From: Solanum dulcamara
Lineage: Eukaryota > Streptophyta > Magnoliopsida > Solanales > Solanaceae
Assembly (NCBI RefSeq): GCF_947179165.1
Contig: NC_077241.1
Span: 28,781,746 to 28,845,745, forward strand
DNA length: 64,000 bases
Direction of reading: 5' to 3'
The notes under the pieces: model-generated
Seen by the model: the letters and a program-made list of their open reading frames with translations, nothing else
What the model was told of the DNA's origin: nothing
Databases searched by the model: none
Part shown: positions 22,966-34,021 of the stretch, piece by piece
How the letters are laid out: each line of letters begins with the position of its first letter
How positions within the stretch are numbered: position 1 is the first letter of the stretch
Made by a program: the position numbers and the translations under genes

Positions 22966-22970
22966 TGGGT
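22966..22970. repeat. Target site duplication of C, left copy
   Basis: TGGGT, identical to 34017-34021. C itself, at 27430-27440, carries the uninterrupted ancestral text GCATAGGTGCTCTTG across the equivalent point. Confidence 0.9.
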
Positions 22971-25900
22971 TGTCACGACCCAATCCCGTAGTCCACGACT
23001 GGGGTATGACCTGGACCCCTGTATACCTACCTATCAGTTGTAGCCATATTGAACTATGAACAAGTTGATACCTCTCACAAAATAAAAAAAAACCAATGAG
23101 TTAAAACTTTTTTTTTGTGTGCGTATTGCCTCTTTCACTCGTTTCATAACCCATAAGGGCATGCAATCTGACAAGGCTACTGTAACATAACAATATTCAC
23201 AAAATGTCGTATAGGCACAATCGAAACGAACTCACAAATATCCCACATTCATATGTCTACAGACCTTTAAGAATAGTGACAACAACATATAGCGGGACAG
23301 GGCCCCCAATGTACCCCTGAATGTACAAATATATATATTAAGCGACCAGTATAAACAATTAGGCTCCCAAATAGTGAAGTACTGCCGACATGGCTGAGAG
23401 GAACTGCTAAGCTAACGGATCTCCAAAATAAGCATCTGTACCTGCGGGCATGAAATGCAATCCCCCGGAGTACGGGGGGTCAGTACGATATATGAACTAA
23501 GTATATAAAGCATAACAACACATAACTGAGACCATAACTGAAGTAGGGATGCAGGGGACAAGTATAACAATTAACAAATAATTGTACATGCACCTTAGGA
23601 CACGTGATCATACACATCATCATATGCTATGCCCAGGCCGATAGTGAACTTGGTGTCATAATCATTTCTTCATATTCACATGTCATCGTACCATCATGCA
23701 TTTTATTTCATCATATCATCGTATACGGTATCATATCCTCATACATGATATAATCTTATCATGAATGTCATTATATTACATCTGGTTCACTATGGGCTCG
23801 GGGTCACACATGTATTACTCTAATCTCATATGCATGCCTTCATAAAGTATCCGGCCCCTTTAGTGAGGGACTCGGTGAATGGAGTGGTGTACGTCTATAG
23901 CATACCATCATAATATACATATCGTACCCGGCCCTCTAAGGAGGGACTCGGTGTTCCTTCCTTATTTCGCCACATATACTATCATATTACAGCCAGCCCG
24001 AGATGTAGTGAATAATCGTATCGTCATAACATATAACATATATCACCCCTCACGTACGGAATTGTCTCCTCGTGCGTGGAACTGTACACATCCGGCCCGG
24101 GATGCGGTGAAAGAAGTAGTAAAACTACGCCCGACATAATATCCGGCCCATTTTGGGATGCGTAAAAAAAAGGGTTACAACATGCACAAGTAGAGTAATG
24201 AGAAACTATATTCAACTAAGTCACCCTCTGAGAATCATTGAAACACTCAAGTGAACCGTTACCTGAAGACTAGGAAGGTACTTATCCGAAGTGCCCTTTA
24301 GATGTCATTAGGGGTTACATTAATTGGGACCTCAGGAATCATAGACATGCATCAAGACAATGCCACATAGCTTATGCCATCAGAAACATGGTTTATGTAA
24401 ACAGAGACACAGTTATGCAATCAGAGACATTGATCGTTTCAGAGCCTTCAAGAAAATGAGCTTGTATCTCCACTTACTATTCCCTATATAGCAGGCTCGA
24501 GAATAATAGTTTGACTACTTTCAGACTTTTAATGATCAGAAGTGACTACAAGTCAGGAGTTATACTAGAGCTCATAATTGGAATTTACTCTAAACCTATA
24601 TCATATATCATTTTACTTAAAATTAAGCCATTCCAAAGGAAAGAAGAGGTAGGCTTTACATGTACTAGGTTTCATCACATAGAAGACTTAAAGGCAATTA
24701 CTCAGCTATTGCAGGAGTTCTAACATCAAAAGTAAATGAGAGTTTCAACTTATATTCAGGGCTTTATGAATGGATTGAATCCCAAATATCACATACATAT
24801 CATTCATAACTTACATCTAAGACATGCCAAAAGAAAAGAAAGATAGCTCTACGTACTTATTCCAAAATACGCCAAAAGAAAGCTTCACATACCTCGTACG
24901 AGTCACTCTTAATCACGTTTGCCTCGTCGCCTTTTGAACCTATTCATCCTGGAAGTAATACGAATATCAACCACTATTGACTTTCCAGCATCTTAGGTTG
25001 CACCTTAGTATTTATGGAATCTATTTCCTTGTTCGTTTCTTCGATTAGTTCTTTAATTACTTAAGGCGTTAACAAAAATTGGGCAGCACCTCCCCTATAA
25101 TGTGCCCTATCCAAATTTCCAACTAGATCCCTAATTACTACAACCAACCAACAACAACAACCTGCAACATATTTTTATGCAATTCACACCAACAATATAC
25201 AACATAAACTCCAAACGACTCACTCAAAAATACGATATCAAAATAGGGTTTTCTAGTTTCCATTTTGCAAAACCTTTAACCGTACGAAGTGGGGGTGGGG
25301 GGTGGGGGTCGTGTGGCTGTAAACAGAAGCTCCCACACCTCATTTAGTACATATTTAGACCCTGCAAAAACAATCAAAACCCCTACAGCAGCACCTCACA
25401 AGAACAATACTTTATTTCAACGACAATTCAACTATAGCGACTCCAATTTAGTTTATTTCGAACGTCGAATATTTCCACGACTTTATTACACTTACAGCAG
25501 CCTAAAAGGTGTATAATATACTATATAACAACACCATAAAGTCCAAATTTAAAGGAGAAGCCTTACCTTACCTGAAATTGGCCAAAACTAGCCAAAATTG
25601 TGCCTCGGAACGTTTCTAGTGCGACTTGAACGCCGTGGCTGCTTGCTGTCCGATTTTTGCTGCAAAAAGCTATTATATTATACTACTAATACATCCATAT
25701 CATCTTGTTATACTCTAGATGATTAATTTATGGAGAGAAATTGGGACTTACCTATTTTTTTCCCCTTGGCCGCCCTCTTTTTCTCTCTATTTTAGGGTTT
25801 TTGGTTTCCTTTGTTTGCTGCTGGAGTTTTGGAATATCAACTGAAGTTATACATCACATAACACATGTATATATATCTCTTTAGAATGTTCCACGTGGAA

Positions 25901-26436
25901 GCCCCTTAGGGGTGACATGTGGTAGCCCCCTAGGACACCACCTAGGTTCATGCAACCTATCACACGCCACCACGTGGAAGCGGGGTCCACACCCAATTAG
26001 GCAGATGAGTCACCTGCTTGCTTGAGGTGCTTGCTTGTCACCTTCTTTCTTGAGGTGCTTGCTTGTCACCTGCTTGCTTCACTTTCGTAAGTTCAGAAAC
26101 TAGTTTTTGCTCTCTCTCGTAGGTTCGTCATCTCACTTTATTTTAAGAGCCTATGTAATCCATGCTACGCAGGTTTGGTATGTCCTCCAGTAGCTCAAGT
26201 GTATATAAGACTTTTACATTAATAACTTACATAGGTAAATTGGATCCTACGACTCATTACTTGGACTCTAATTCCTTTCGGATTCTTATGACTCCATCTC
26301 CAACCTTCTCTACTATGGGGTATCACATTCTCCCTTCCTTAGAGTTGTTTGATAGTGTCGTAGGGTATCTGGCTCATATGGTAATGTCCAAGGAACTTAT
26401 GAGACATTCCTAGTTTTAAAAGTGTGGGGTGTAACA
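22971..26436 (-). repeat. C 3' LTR (3466 bp)
   Basis: Starts TGTCACGACC and ends GGTGTAACA. It contains repeated GCCCGG...GGGACTCGGTG motifs (about 23830-24160) and a GCTTGCTTG-rich tandem stretch (about 26000-26090) corresponding to the palindrome zone of plus-strand LTRs. Open stretches within it have no protein-like character. Confidence 0.9.
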
Positions 26437-26472
26437 TCCTTCCCCCCTTTAGAACATTCGTCCCCGAATGTT
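26437..26472 (-). promoter_or_regulatory. C polypurine tract and hairpin
   Basis: TCCTTCCCCCCTTT (26437-26450) plus a perfect hairpin AACATTCG/CGAATGTT (26453-26472). Confidence 0.88.
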
Positions 26473-26639
26473 ACACAAAACTTCTCTTAGCACCTTATAC
26501 AAATCGTAGGGAGATTCTTTATTGTTTCCATAACACATACTTCTACCCAGGCACTTAATATACGACTTTTAGGAGTTGGGGTTACCTGTAGACATCGGGT
26601 ACAGGTGCGAATACTTTTGTTTTATGTTCTTTTCCTGGT

Positions 26640-26875
26640 TTTGGTTTATCCACCGCATCTTGACGGAAGGTACGTCTTTAGTCTACAATCTGTCAGCTTA
26701 CCGATCCAAGATGGCGATAGATTTTTCCTCACAGGATTCTATCTCCTGGACATTTTCTATGGAATATACCCTGGGTGGCTCGTTAGTAACCTTGCAAAGC
26801 ATTCCTATCTGATGGACTGGGCGTATAGTTTCAAAATGAGGTGGTAAGCTCAACTTACCAGCCATGTTGCCCACC
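26640..26875 (-). pseudogene. C chromodomain relic
   Basis: On the minus strand: MAGKLSLPPHFET, RPVHQIGMLCK, NEPPRVYSIEN, CEEKSIAILDR, then stops, then TKDVPSVK. Two in-frame stops break it. The order and wording match B's relic closely. Confidence 0.72.
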
Positions 26876-27239
26876 TTATGAGTAACTTGATACAGTCTAA
26901 TATATTTTGGGTTAAGTTGCCTTTTTGGGTGACTCCTTTATGAACATCCAATCATCAATTTGAACTCTGAATGTCGATGTCGATTATCTGTATATCATTT
27001 CTGCAGACTCTGGGTTGTTAGTCAATAGTTTGCTTAATCCTGTTTGGCCTACCAGCTTATCTTTTCCCTAACAGGGGGATTTATATGCTCTCCCTTACAA
27101 CATCTTTTAGGGGGTTATCTGGATACTAGAACGGTATACCTTCTCATAGGCAAACTCAATAAGTGGTGGACGGTCATCTCAGTTACTCTTAAATCCAACC
27201 ATATAGGCCCGCAATATACCTTTTAACGTCTGATAGTAT

Positions 27240-27400
27240 GCTCAGTCTGTTCAGTAGCTCGAGGGAAAAAACTGGGGTACTAAGATCTACCTGTGTTCCT
27301 GATCTCTTCTTGGACTGATGTCCAAATGTTAATCATAATTGAAGTCCTTCTATCTAAGATATTAGCTGGGGAAACCTCACGGAACCTTACTACCTCCATG
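27240..27400 (-). pseudogene. C integrase core relic
   Basis: On the minus strand: REVSPANILDRRTS followed by SVQEEIRNTGRS, then degraded STAF-like text. This is the second-aspartate region of integrase (SDRGTQ in relatives, here LDRRT). Confidence 0.6.
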
Positions 27401-27580
27401 TTCTATAAGTCTACCTAATTTCACTGCATAGGTGCTCTTGCTTGAAAGCAAATGAGCTGATTCATTAGCCTAATCGCAATAACCCATATAGCACCCTACT
27501 CTTACAGAGTATAAAATAGGTTCATAACGATGTTGATAATTTGGGAACTGTTAGCCTCGTATAGTCCTTCTCATTTCTTT

Positions 27581-27787
27581 TCAGAACCTTAACTGGCACT
27601 CTATCTTTTGGGTTCCCCCTTTTTTCACATCCTTAGGGTTGGCTATTGAATAATGCTGCAGTCCCCTCATATAATGGATCTCGTAGTCATTCTGTGCTTT
27701 GTATAGCATGATCTGGTATAATTCCGAAGGAATTTTGGCATATATACTCGCCATCCTGTAGTAACCGGCTAGTTCTGCCAGTTTCAT
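27581..27787 (-). pseudogene. Short open stretch of unknown nature in C
   Basis: 68 codons with MASIYAKIPSELYQIML and NPKD text. A counterpart, shortened and partly duplicated, is present in B at 34169-34351 and again in decayed form near 35570-35690. A more decayed relative lies in A near 5170-5350. I do not recognise a family. Because it recurs between the integrase relic and the 5S block it belongs to the element rather than to the host. Confidence 0.3.
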
Positions 27788-27920
27788 TTAAACTCTTTCA
27801 CAATTTCCCTTACCCCCGCTTGTAATCCTCTAGACCCATTATCTTGTGTCATTCTTTACCTTTACAAGATTATGAGAGGTTACAAGAAATATCCCGACAC
27901 TACCTCGTTAGTTCTCATGT

Positions 27921-27994
27921 CTTACCTTGCCTTTTTCTCCCTTATACTACATTCGATATTGGGGTAGATCTTCGGTCCAATCCTGGCCATGTCT
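27921..27994. repeat. Imperfect direct repeat flanking the 5S segment in C, copy 1
   Basis: CTTGCCTTTTTCTCCCTTAT...GGTAGATC...CCATGTC recurs in altered form at 28813-28890. In B the pair is about 34517-34592 and 35410-35486. In A only one copy is seen (about 5521-5592). Confidence 0.5.
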
Positions 27995-28618
27995 TACCTC
28001 ACTTGTTGTACTAATTCCATCTCGGTAGTTTGTCTTAACCTATATTTGCATCTCTCGGTAGGTAATTATAACTTAGGCTCCTTTTACTGGGAATATAGCT
28101 GTGGGGACTCTGTAAGGTCCTACCACTCCTTTACCCTACAAATTTACACCTTCTCGGCTGAGTAGGTAGCCTTTTATCGAAGGAGCAGGGGCTAATATTG
28201 TTAATCCACAAGTAACATCCTTCTAGCGTCATCTGGCGCTGGAGTGCAAAGTGAGTCTTGTAATCTTGGTCATACAGTAGAATTTTCGACCTTGGGTATC
28301 ACTTCCTGTCATCCGTAACTTACATCAGCTAGTACCCTTACCTTTTAGGTTTTGTTGTTTCTCGCCCTTAGAGTTGGCTGCCAAGTGGTGTCGAAATTCC
28401 CTCGCCCACTGGCCCACATAGTCAATCTGTGGTTTTCCTCTCACTAACTGGTTCTATGTTGAAGAGTTGTGGCATTTGAGTGCATCGTCAGTTAGCAGGT
28501 AGCTAATCCTTCTTGTCTTGCTTAAATCCTTTTAACAATACCCCCCCACGTAATGTATAGTATTCCAAGAACATAATCTTATGTCGTTTCTCTCCTGCTA
28601 GTTCAGATTCTTCCATCT

Positions 28619-28735
28619 CGCGCGATCATACCGCCACTAACGCATTAAGTTCCATCATAATTTTGAAGTTAAGCATGCTGGGGAGAGAGTAATACTGGGA
28701 TGGGTGACCTTCCTTGGAAGTCTTTGTGTCCCGTT
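28619..28735 (+). pseudogene. 5S rRNA-derived block in C (antisense to element)
   Basis: GCGATCATACC, CACTAACGCATTAAGTTCC, AGTTAAGCATGCTGGGG, GAGAGTAATACTGGGATGGG TGACC, then GGAAGTCTTTGTGTCCCG: nearly the full plant 5S order, including the 3' end that plus-strand elements lack. One T is missing in the GCTTGGG stretch and box A has one change; box C is intact. A TTTT follows at about 28738, as at Pol III terminators. It reads opposite to element C. Confidence 0.85.
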
Positions 28736-28899
28736 TCATTTTAACCCTTGCCATACTGTGTAGGGCACTCAACTTAGCTCCAAATTTACCCAGCGTTGTC
28801 TTGCGAGTCTTTATATTTTGCCTTGTCCTTCCCTCTGTTATCTTGCAATTAACATACAGGTAGATCGTTAGTTCCACCACGACCATGTCCCTTTTTGGT

Positions 28900-30570
28900 C
28901 ATTTTGGTCTAGCAGGTTGTCATTATCCTTCGTAATGTCTCTTGAGTTGGTCGATATCCTTTCATGGTTACACCTTTTTGTTTTTATACGCCGCCGCTTT
29001 CTAGTGTTATGTTGTTCAAGGTCTCATCACAACCTCATTAACGCTGTCTTATGTAGCATTCTAGTTTCCATCCAATTATTGGTGGCTTCCGGACCTTTCA
29101 AACATGGTTCGGCAAAATATTTTATTGAAGTTTAGAATTCCATCTCAAATATATTGCCATATCAATTGCCTCCTCCTACTTTTGCCATTTTCTCATTAAC
29201 TTCCCCCCTTTAGAGGGTACTCGTACTTTCATCTGCCTGTACCTTGCTTTATGTCTCTATGTCCAGTCTCGATTTTGCCCAATCTCTTTCTCCAATCTAC
29301 GTGATACTGCATCAGGTCCCCATCTTCCGGTATTTTTTTTACAACCTGGTTATCCGCATACGAAATCTTGGCTAAATTATTAAACGATGAGAACCTTTTC
29401 ATACATAGTACGACATCTTGTCTATTACTCTGTACTTGAGTAATGGGACCCATGAAATAACTTGCCCTAGGACACATTCTACTTATCCTTATAAAAGTTG
29501 ATATACCCTTGTAGCCATTCTAAATTTCCTTTTAACTAGGCCACATTTGTATTTTAATATTCATTGACCAAGATTCTCTTGGAGTGGTGGCTTTCCCAAC
29601 CTATATCCCTTGTTTCTTGGGACGAATAGAAGTTGCGCCATTTATTCCTTAAGTTTTCCATCCTCGTCCCTTAAGGGTTCCACCATTTTGGGGCGACGTT
29701 GTGTACACGCGTCATTTTTTTTGTATCTTGAGCTCCATGCTTTTACTGTGTTCTCAACGCAGGCTTTTAACTTAGTCAACGCATACTAAGTGTGCCTTAC
29801 TATTGGTCCCACTTTATCCGTGCATACTCGTATCACACTGTTCAATTCATATTAAAACATCCCTAAGTAAAGAGGGTGTCCCCTATCGATGACATGAAGA
29901 GTATCTCTTACAGCTTTAGTTAAACATAATAGGGGTACTTGATATCAATTTTTAAGGCATAGTAAAAGTCTATGTTTCATTTCCTTTTCTTGTCTTGGGA
30001 AAATTTCGGCAGAGTTTCCTCTATACTTCTTACTATCCCACAACCTACACGCAGAAAATACCAACAATGCCTCACAAAGCCAACACATATATATATATTC
30101 ATATCCTATCACAACCGCGCAGGGCTTTCAATATCATCTTACACCGCAGCCACATGGGGCTTTCAATATTAATAATATTATAAAAATACTGGACTTACCT
30201 CATATGTTCGACTTTAAACTGCATCTGTTGCACTTCCTGTTTGCCTTCCTTTCAGGTTTCAACTTTACATTTCAATATTAGTTCATTACCTTACCCAACG
30301 GATATCTTCCATGCCTTTACTTTACTTACCTACGTGCTTCGTAATGTCCTATATCGTCAATTACCTCCTTCTGTTGGTATCATCCTTCTGTTAAGATCCA
30401 AGGTTAGTATAAGGAATTTTCCTATGACTCGGATCTATAGCACGATCTCAGATGTGAAAGAAAGGTAACATCCTAAATGCCCTGTAGCTTCCTGTTTAAA
30501 GATGTGGCGCGCAACACATCAATAACCAAGACTCTACTAAACACGGTCTGTAGACACTCCGGACGAAGTG
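28900..30570 (-). other. C leader region, no gene recognised
   Basis: Matches by eye the leader of B and, reverse-complemented, those of E2, E3 and D. It includes the GCCCTG-type short repeats around 30090-30170 and the block after the primer site around GTCTAGTAGAGTCTTG (degraded). A minus-strand open stretch at 29229-29477 has a partial counterpart in B (36165-36389), but stops differ and no family is evident. Confidence 0.55.
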
Positions 30571-30585
30571 TTCTGATACCACTTC
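30571..30585 (-). promoter_or_regulatory. C primer binding site
   Basis: TTCTGATACCA (30571-30581) is the initiator tRNA-Met site with one change, and CTTC is the 4-base spacer. Confidence 0.82.
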
Positions 30586-33500
30586 TGTCACGACCTAATC
30601 CCGTAGGCCATAAATGGGGTCCGACCTTGATCCACGTATACCTACCTATCACTTGTAGCCATATTGAACTATGAACATGGTGATACCTCTCACAAAATAA
30701 AAAAAAACCCAATGAGTTAAAACTTTGTTTTTCATGTGCGTGTGGCCTCTTTCACTCGTCTCATAACCTATAAAGGCATGCAAGCCGACAAGGCTGCTGT
30801 AACATAACAATATTCACAAAATGTCGTATAGGCAAAATCAAAATGAACTCACAAACATCCCACATTCATATGTCTACAGACTTTTAAGAATAGTAACGAC
30901 AGCATATGGAGGGACAGGGCCCCCACTGTACCCCTGAATGTACAAATATATATATTAAGCGACTAGTATAAAAAATTAGGCTCCAGAATAGTGAAGCACT
31001 GCCGACATGGCCGAGAGGAACTCCTAAGCTAACGGATCTCCAAAATAAGTATCTGTACCTACGGGCATAAAATGCAGGTCCCCGTAGTACGGGGGGTCAG
31101 TACGATATATGTACTGAGTATATAAAGCATAACAACATATAACTGAGACCATAATTGAAGTAGGAGTGCAGGGGACAAGTATAATAATTAACAAATAATT
31201 GTACCTGCACCTTAGGACATGTAAGCATACACATCATCATATGCTATGCCCAGCCCGCTAGTGAACTCGGTGTCATAATTATTTCTTCATATTCACATGT
31301 CATCGTACCATCATGCATTTCATTTCATCATATCATCGTATACGGTATCCTATCCTCGTACATGGTATAATCGTGTATATCATCGTATTACATCCGGTTC
31401 ACTACGAGCTAGGGGTCACACATGTATCACTCTAATCTCAAATACATGCCATCATAAAGTATCTGACCCCTTTAGTGAGGGACTCGGTGAATGGAGTTGT
31501 GTACGTCTATAGCGTACCATCATAATATACATATCCTACCCAGCCCTCTAAGGAGGGACTCGGTGTTCCTTCCTTATTTCGCCAAATATACTATCATATT
31601 ATAGCCGGCCCAGGATGCGGTGATTAATCATATCGTCATAATATATAACATATATCACCCCTCACATACGGAATCGTCTCCTAGTGCGTGGAACTGTACA
31701 CATCCTTCCCGGGATGCGGTGAAAGAAGAAGTAAAACTGCACCCGACATAATATCTGGCCCATCGTAGGATACGAAGAAGAAGGGTTACAGCATGCACGA
31801 GTAGATTAATGAGAAACTATATGCAACTAAGTCACCCTATGAGACTCAATGAAACACTTAAGTGAACCTTCACCTGAAGACCAGAAAGGTACTTATTCGA
31901 AGTGCCCTTTAGATGTCATTAGGGGTTACATCAATTGGGGCCTCAGGAATCACAGACATGCATCAAGACAATGCCACATAGCTTATGCAATTAGAAATAT
32001 AGTTTATGTAATCAGAGACACAGTTATGCAATCAGAGACATTGATCATTTTAGAGCCTTCAAGAAAGGGAGCTTGTATCTCCACTTACTATTCCCTATAT
32101 AGCAGGCTCGAGAATAATAGTTTGACTATTTTCAGACTTTTAATGATCAGAAGTGACTACAAGTCACAAGTTATACACAGAGCTCATAATTGGAATTTCC
32201 TCGAAACGTATATCATATATTATTTCACTTAAAATTAATCTATTCCAAAGGAAAGAAGAGGTAGGCTTTACATGTACTAGTTTTCATCACATAGAAGACT
32301 TAAAGGCAATGACTCAGCTATTGCAGGAGTTTTAACATCAAAAGTAAACGAGAGTTTTGACTTAAATTCAGGGCTTTACGAATGTATTGAATCCCAAATA
32401 TCACATACATATCATTCAAAACTTACATCTAAGACATGCCAAAAGAAAATAAAGATAGCTCTATGTACTTATTCCAAAACACGCCAAAAGAAAGCTTCAC
32501 ATACCTCGTACGAGTCACTCTTTGTCACGTTTGCCTCATCGTCCTTTAAACTTATTCATCCTAGAATTAATACAAGTATCAACCAAACTTGACTTTCCAG
32601 CATCTTAGGTTGCACCTTAGTATTTATGGAATCTATTTCCTTGTTCGTTTCTTCGATTAGTTCTTTAATTACTTAAGGCGTTAATAAAAATTGGGCAGCA
32701 CCTCCCCTATAATGTGACCTATAAAAATTTCCAATTAGATCCCTAAATACTACAGACAACAAACAAAAACAACCTGCAACATATGTTTATGCAATTCACA
32801 CTAACAATATACAACATAAACTCCAAACGACTCGCTCAAAAATACGATATCAAAATAGGGTTTCTAGTTTCCATTTTGCAAAACCTTTAACCGTATGAAG
32901 CGGGGGGGTGGGGGGTCGTGTGGATGTAACAATAAGCTCCCCCACCTCATTTAGAACATATTTATACCCTGCAACAACAATCCACACCCCTGCAGCAGCA
33001 CCTCACAAGAACAATACTTTATTTCGACGACAATTCAACCATAGCGACTCCAATTTAGTTTATTTCGAACGTCGAATATTTCCACGACTTTATTACACTT
33101 CCAGCATCCTAAAAGGTTTATAATTTACTATATAAACCATAAAGTCCAAATTTAAAAGAGAAGCCTTACCTTACCCGAAATTAGCCAAAACTAGCCAAAA
33201 TTGTGCCTCGGAACTTTTCTAGCGCGACTTGAACGCCGTGGCTGCTTGCTGTTCGATTTTTGCTGCCCCAAGACATCATTTTATACTACTAATACCTCCA
33301 TATAATCACGGTATATTCTATATAATTAATTTACGGAGAGAAATCGGGACTTACCTATTTTTTCCCCTTGGCCGCCCTCTTTTTCTCTCTAGTTTAGGGT
33401 TTTTGGTTTCCTTTGTTTGCTGCTGGAGTTTTGGAATAAGAATTGAAGTTATACATCACATAAAATATGTATATATATCTATTTAGAAGGTGCCACGTTG

Positions 33501-34016
33501 CAGCCACCTAGGTTCATGCTGCCTCTAACACGCCGCCAAATGGCAGCGGGGTCCATCCCCCCAAGCAGGTAGGTGAGTCACCTGCTTGCTTGGCACCTGC
33601 TTGCTTGAGGTGCTTGCTTGTCACCTGCTTGCTTGGGGTGCTTTCTTGTCACCTGTTTGCTTCACTTTCGTAAGTTCGGAAACTAGTTTTTGCTCTCTCT
33701 TGTAGGTTCGTCATCTCACTTTATTTTAAGAGCCTATGTAATTCGTGCTACGCAAGCTTGGTATGTCCCCAGTAGCTCAAGTATATAAGACTTTTACATT
33801 AATAACTTACGGAGGTAAATCGAATCCTACGACTCATTACTTGGCCTCCAATTCCTTCCGGATTCTTATGACTCCATCTCCAACCTTCTATACTATGGGG
33901 TTTCACATTCTCCCTTCATTACAGTTGTTTGATAGTGTCGTAGCATATCCCGCTCACATGGTAATGTCCAAGGAACTTATGAGACATTCCGAGTTTTAAA
34001 AGTGTGGGCTGTAACA
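30586..34016 (-). repeat. C 5' LTR (3431 bp)
   Basis: Collinear with 22971-26436. The GCTTGCTTG-rich tandem zone (about 33575-33665) is longer than in the sister LTR. Ends GCTGTAACA before TGGGT. Confidence 0.9.
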
Positions 34017-34021
34017 TGGGT
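34017..34021. repeat. Target site duplication of C, right copy
   Basis: TGGGT, matching 22966-22970. Confidence 0.9.

Larger units (their letters stand above)
22971..34016 (-). mobile_element. C: complete, uninterrupted minus-strand LTR retrotransposon
   Basis: The cleanest element here: 11,046 bp, perfect TGGGT duplications, LTRs 22971-26436 (3466 bp) and 30586-34016 (3431 bp), internal region 4149 bp. In element order: primer site 30571-30581, leader, 5S rRNA-derived block (opposite in sense to the element), an unknown stretch with a short open region, integrase core and chromodomain relics, purine tract. No gag, protease, reverse transcriptase or RNase H was recognised. It is inserted in B's internal region. 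Confidence 0.92.

Noticed and set aside
22019..22970. A separate short minus-strand element
   Set aside because: It is simply the part of B's internal region left of the C insertion; the TGGGT duplication and collinearity with 34022 onward join them.
23600..24160. Centromere-type satellite
   Set aside because: Repeats are few, irregular and confined to LTR positions shared with C's other LTR.
28619..28735. Cassandra TRIM element (5S in LTR)
   Set aside because: Cassandra is a few hundred bases long with 5S inside short LTRs; here the 5S block is between 3.4-kb LTRs.
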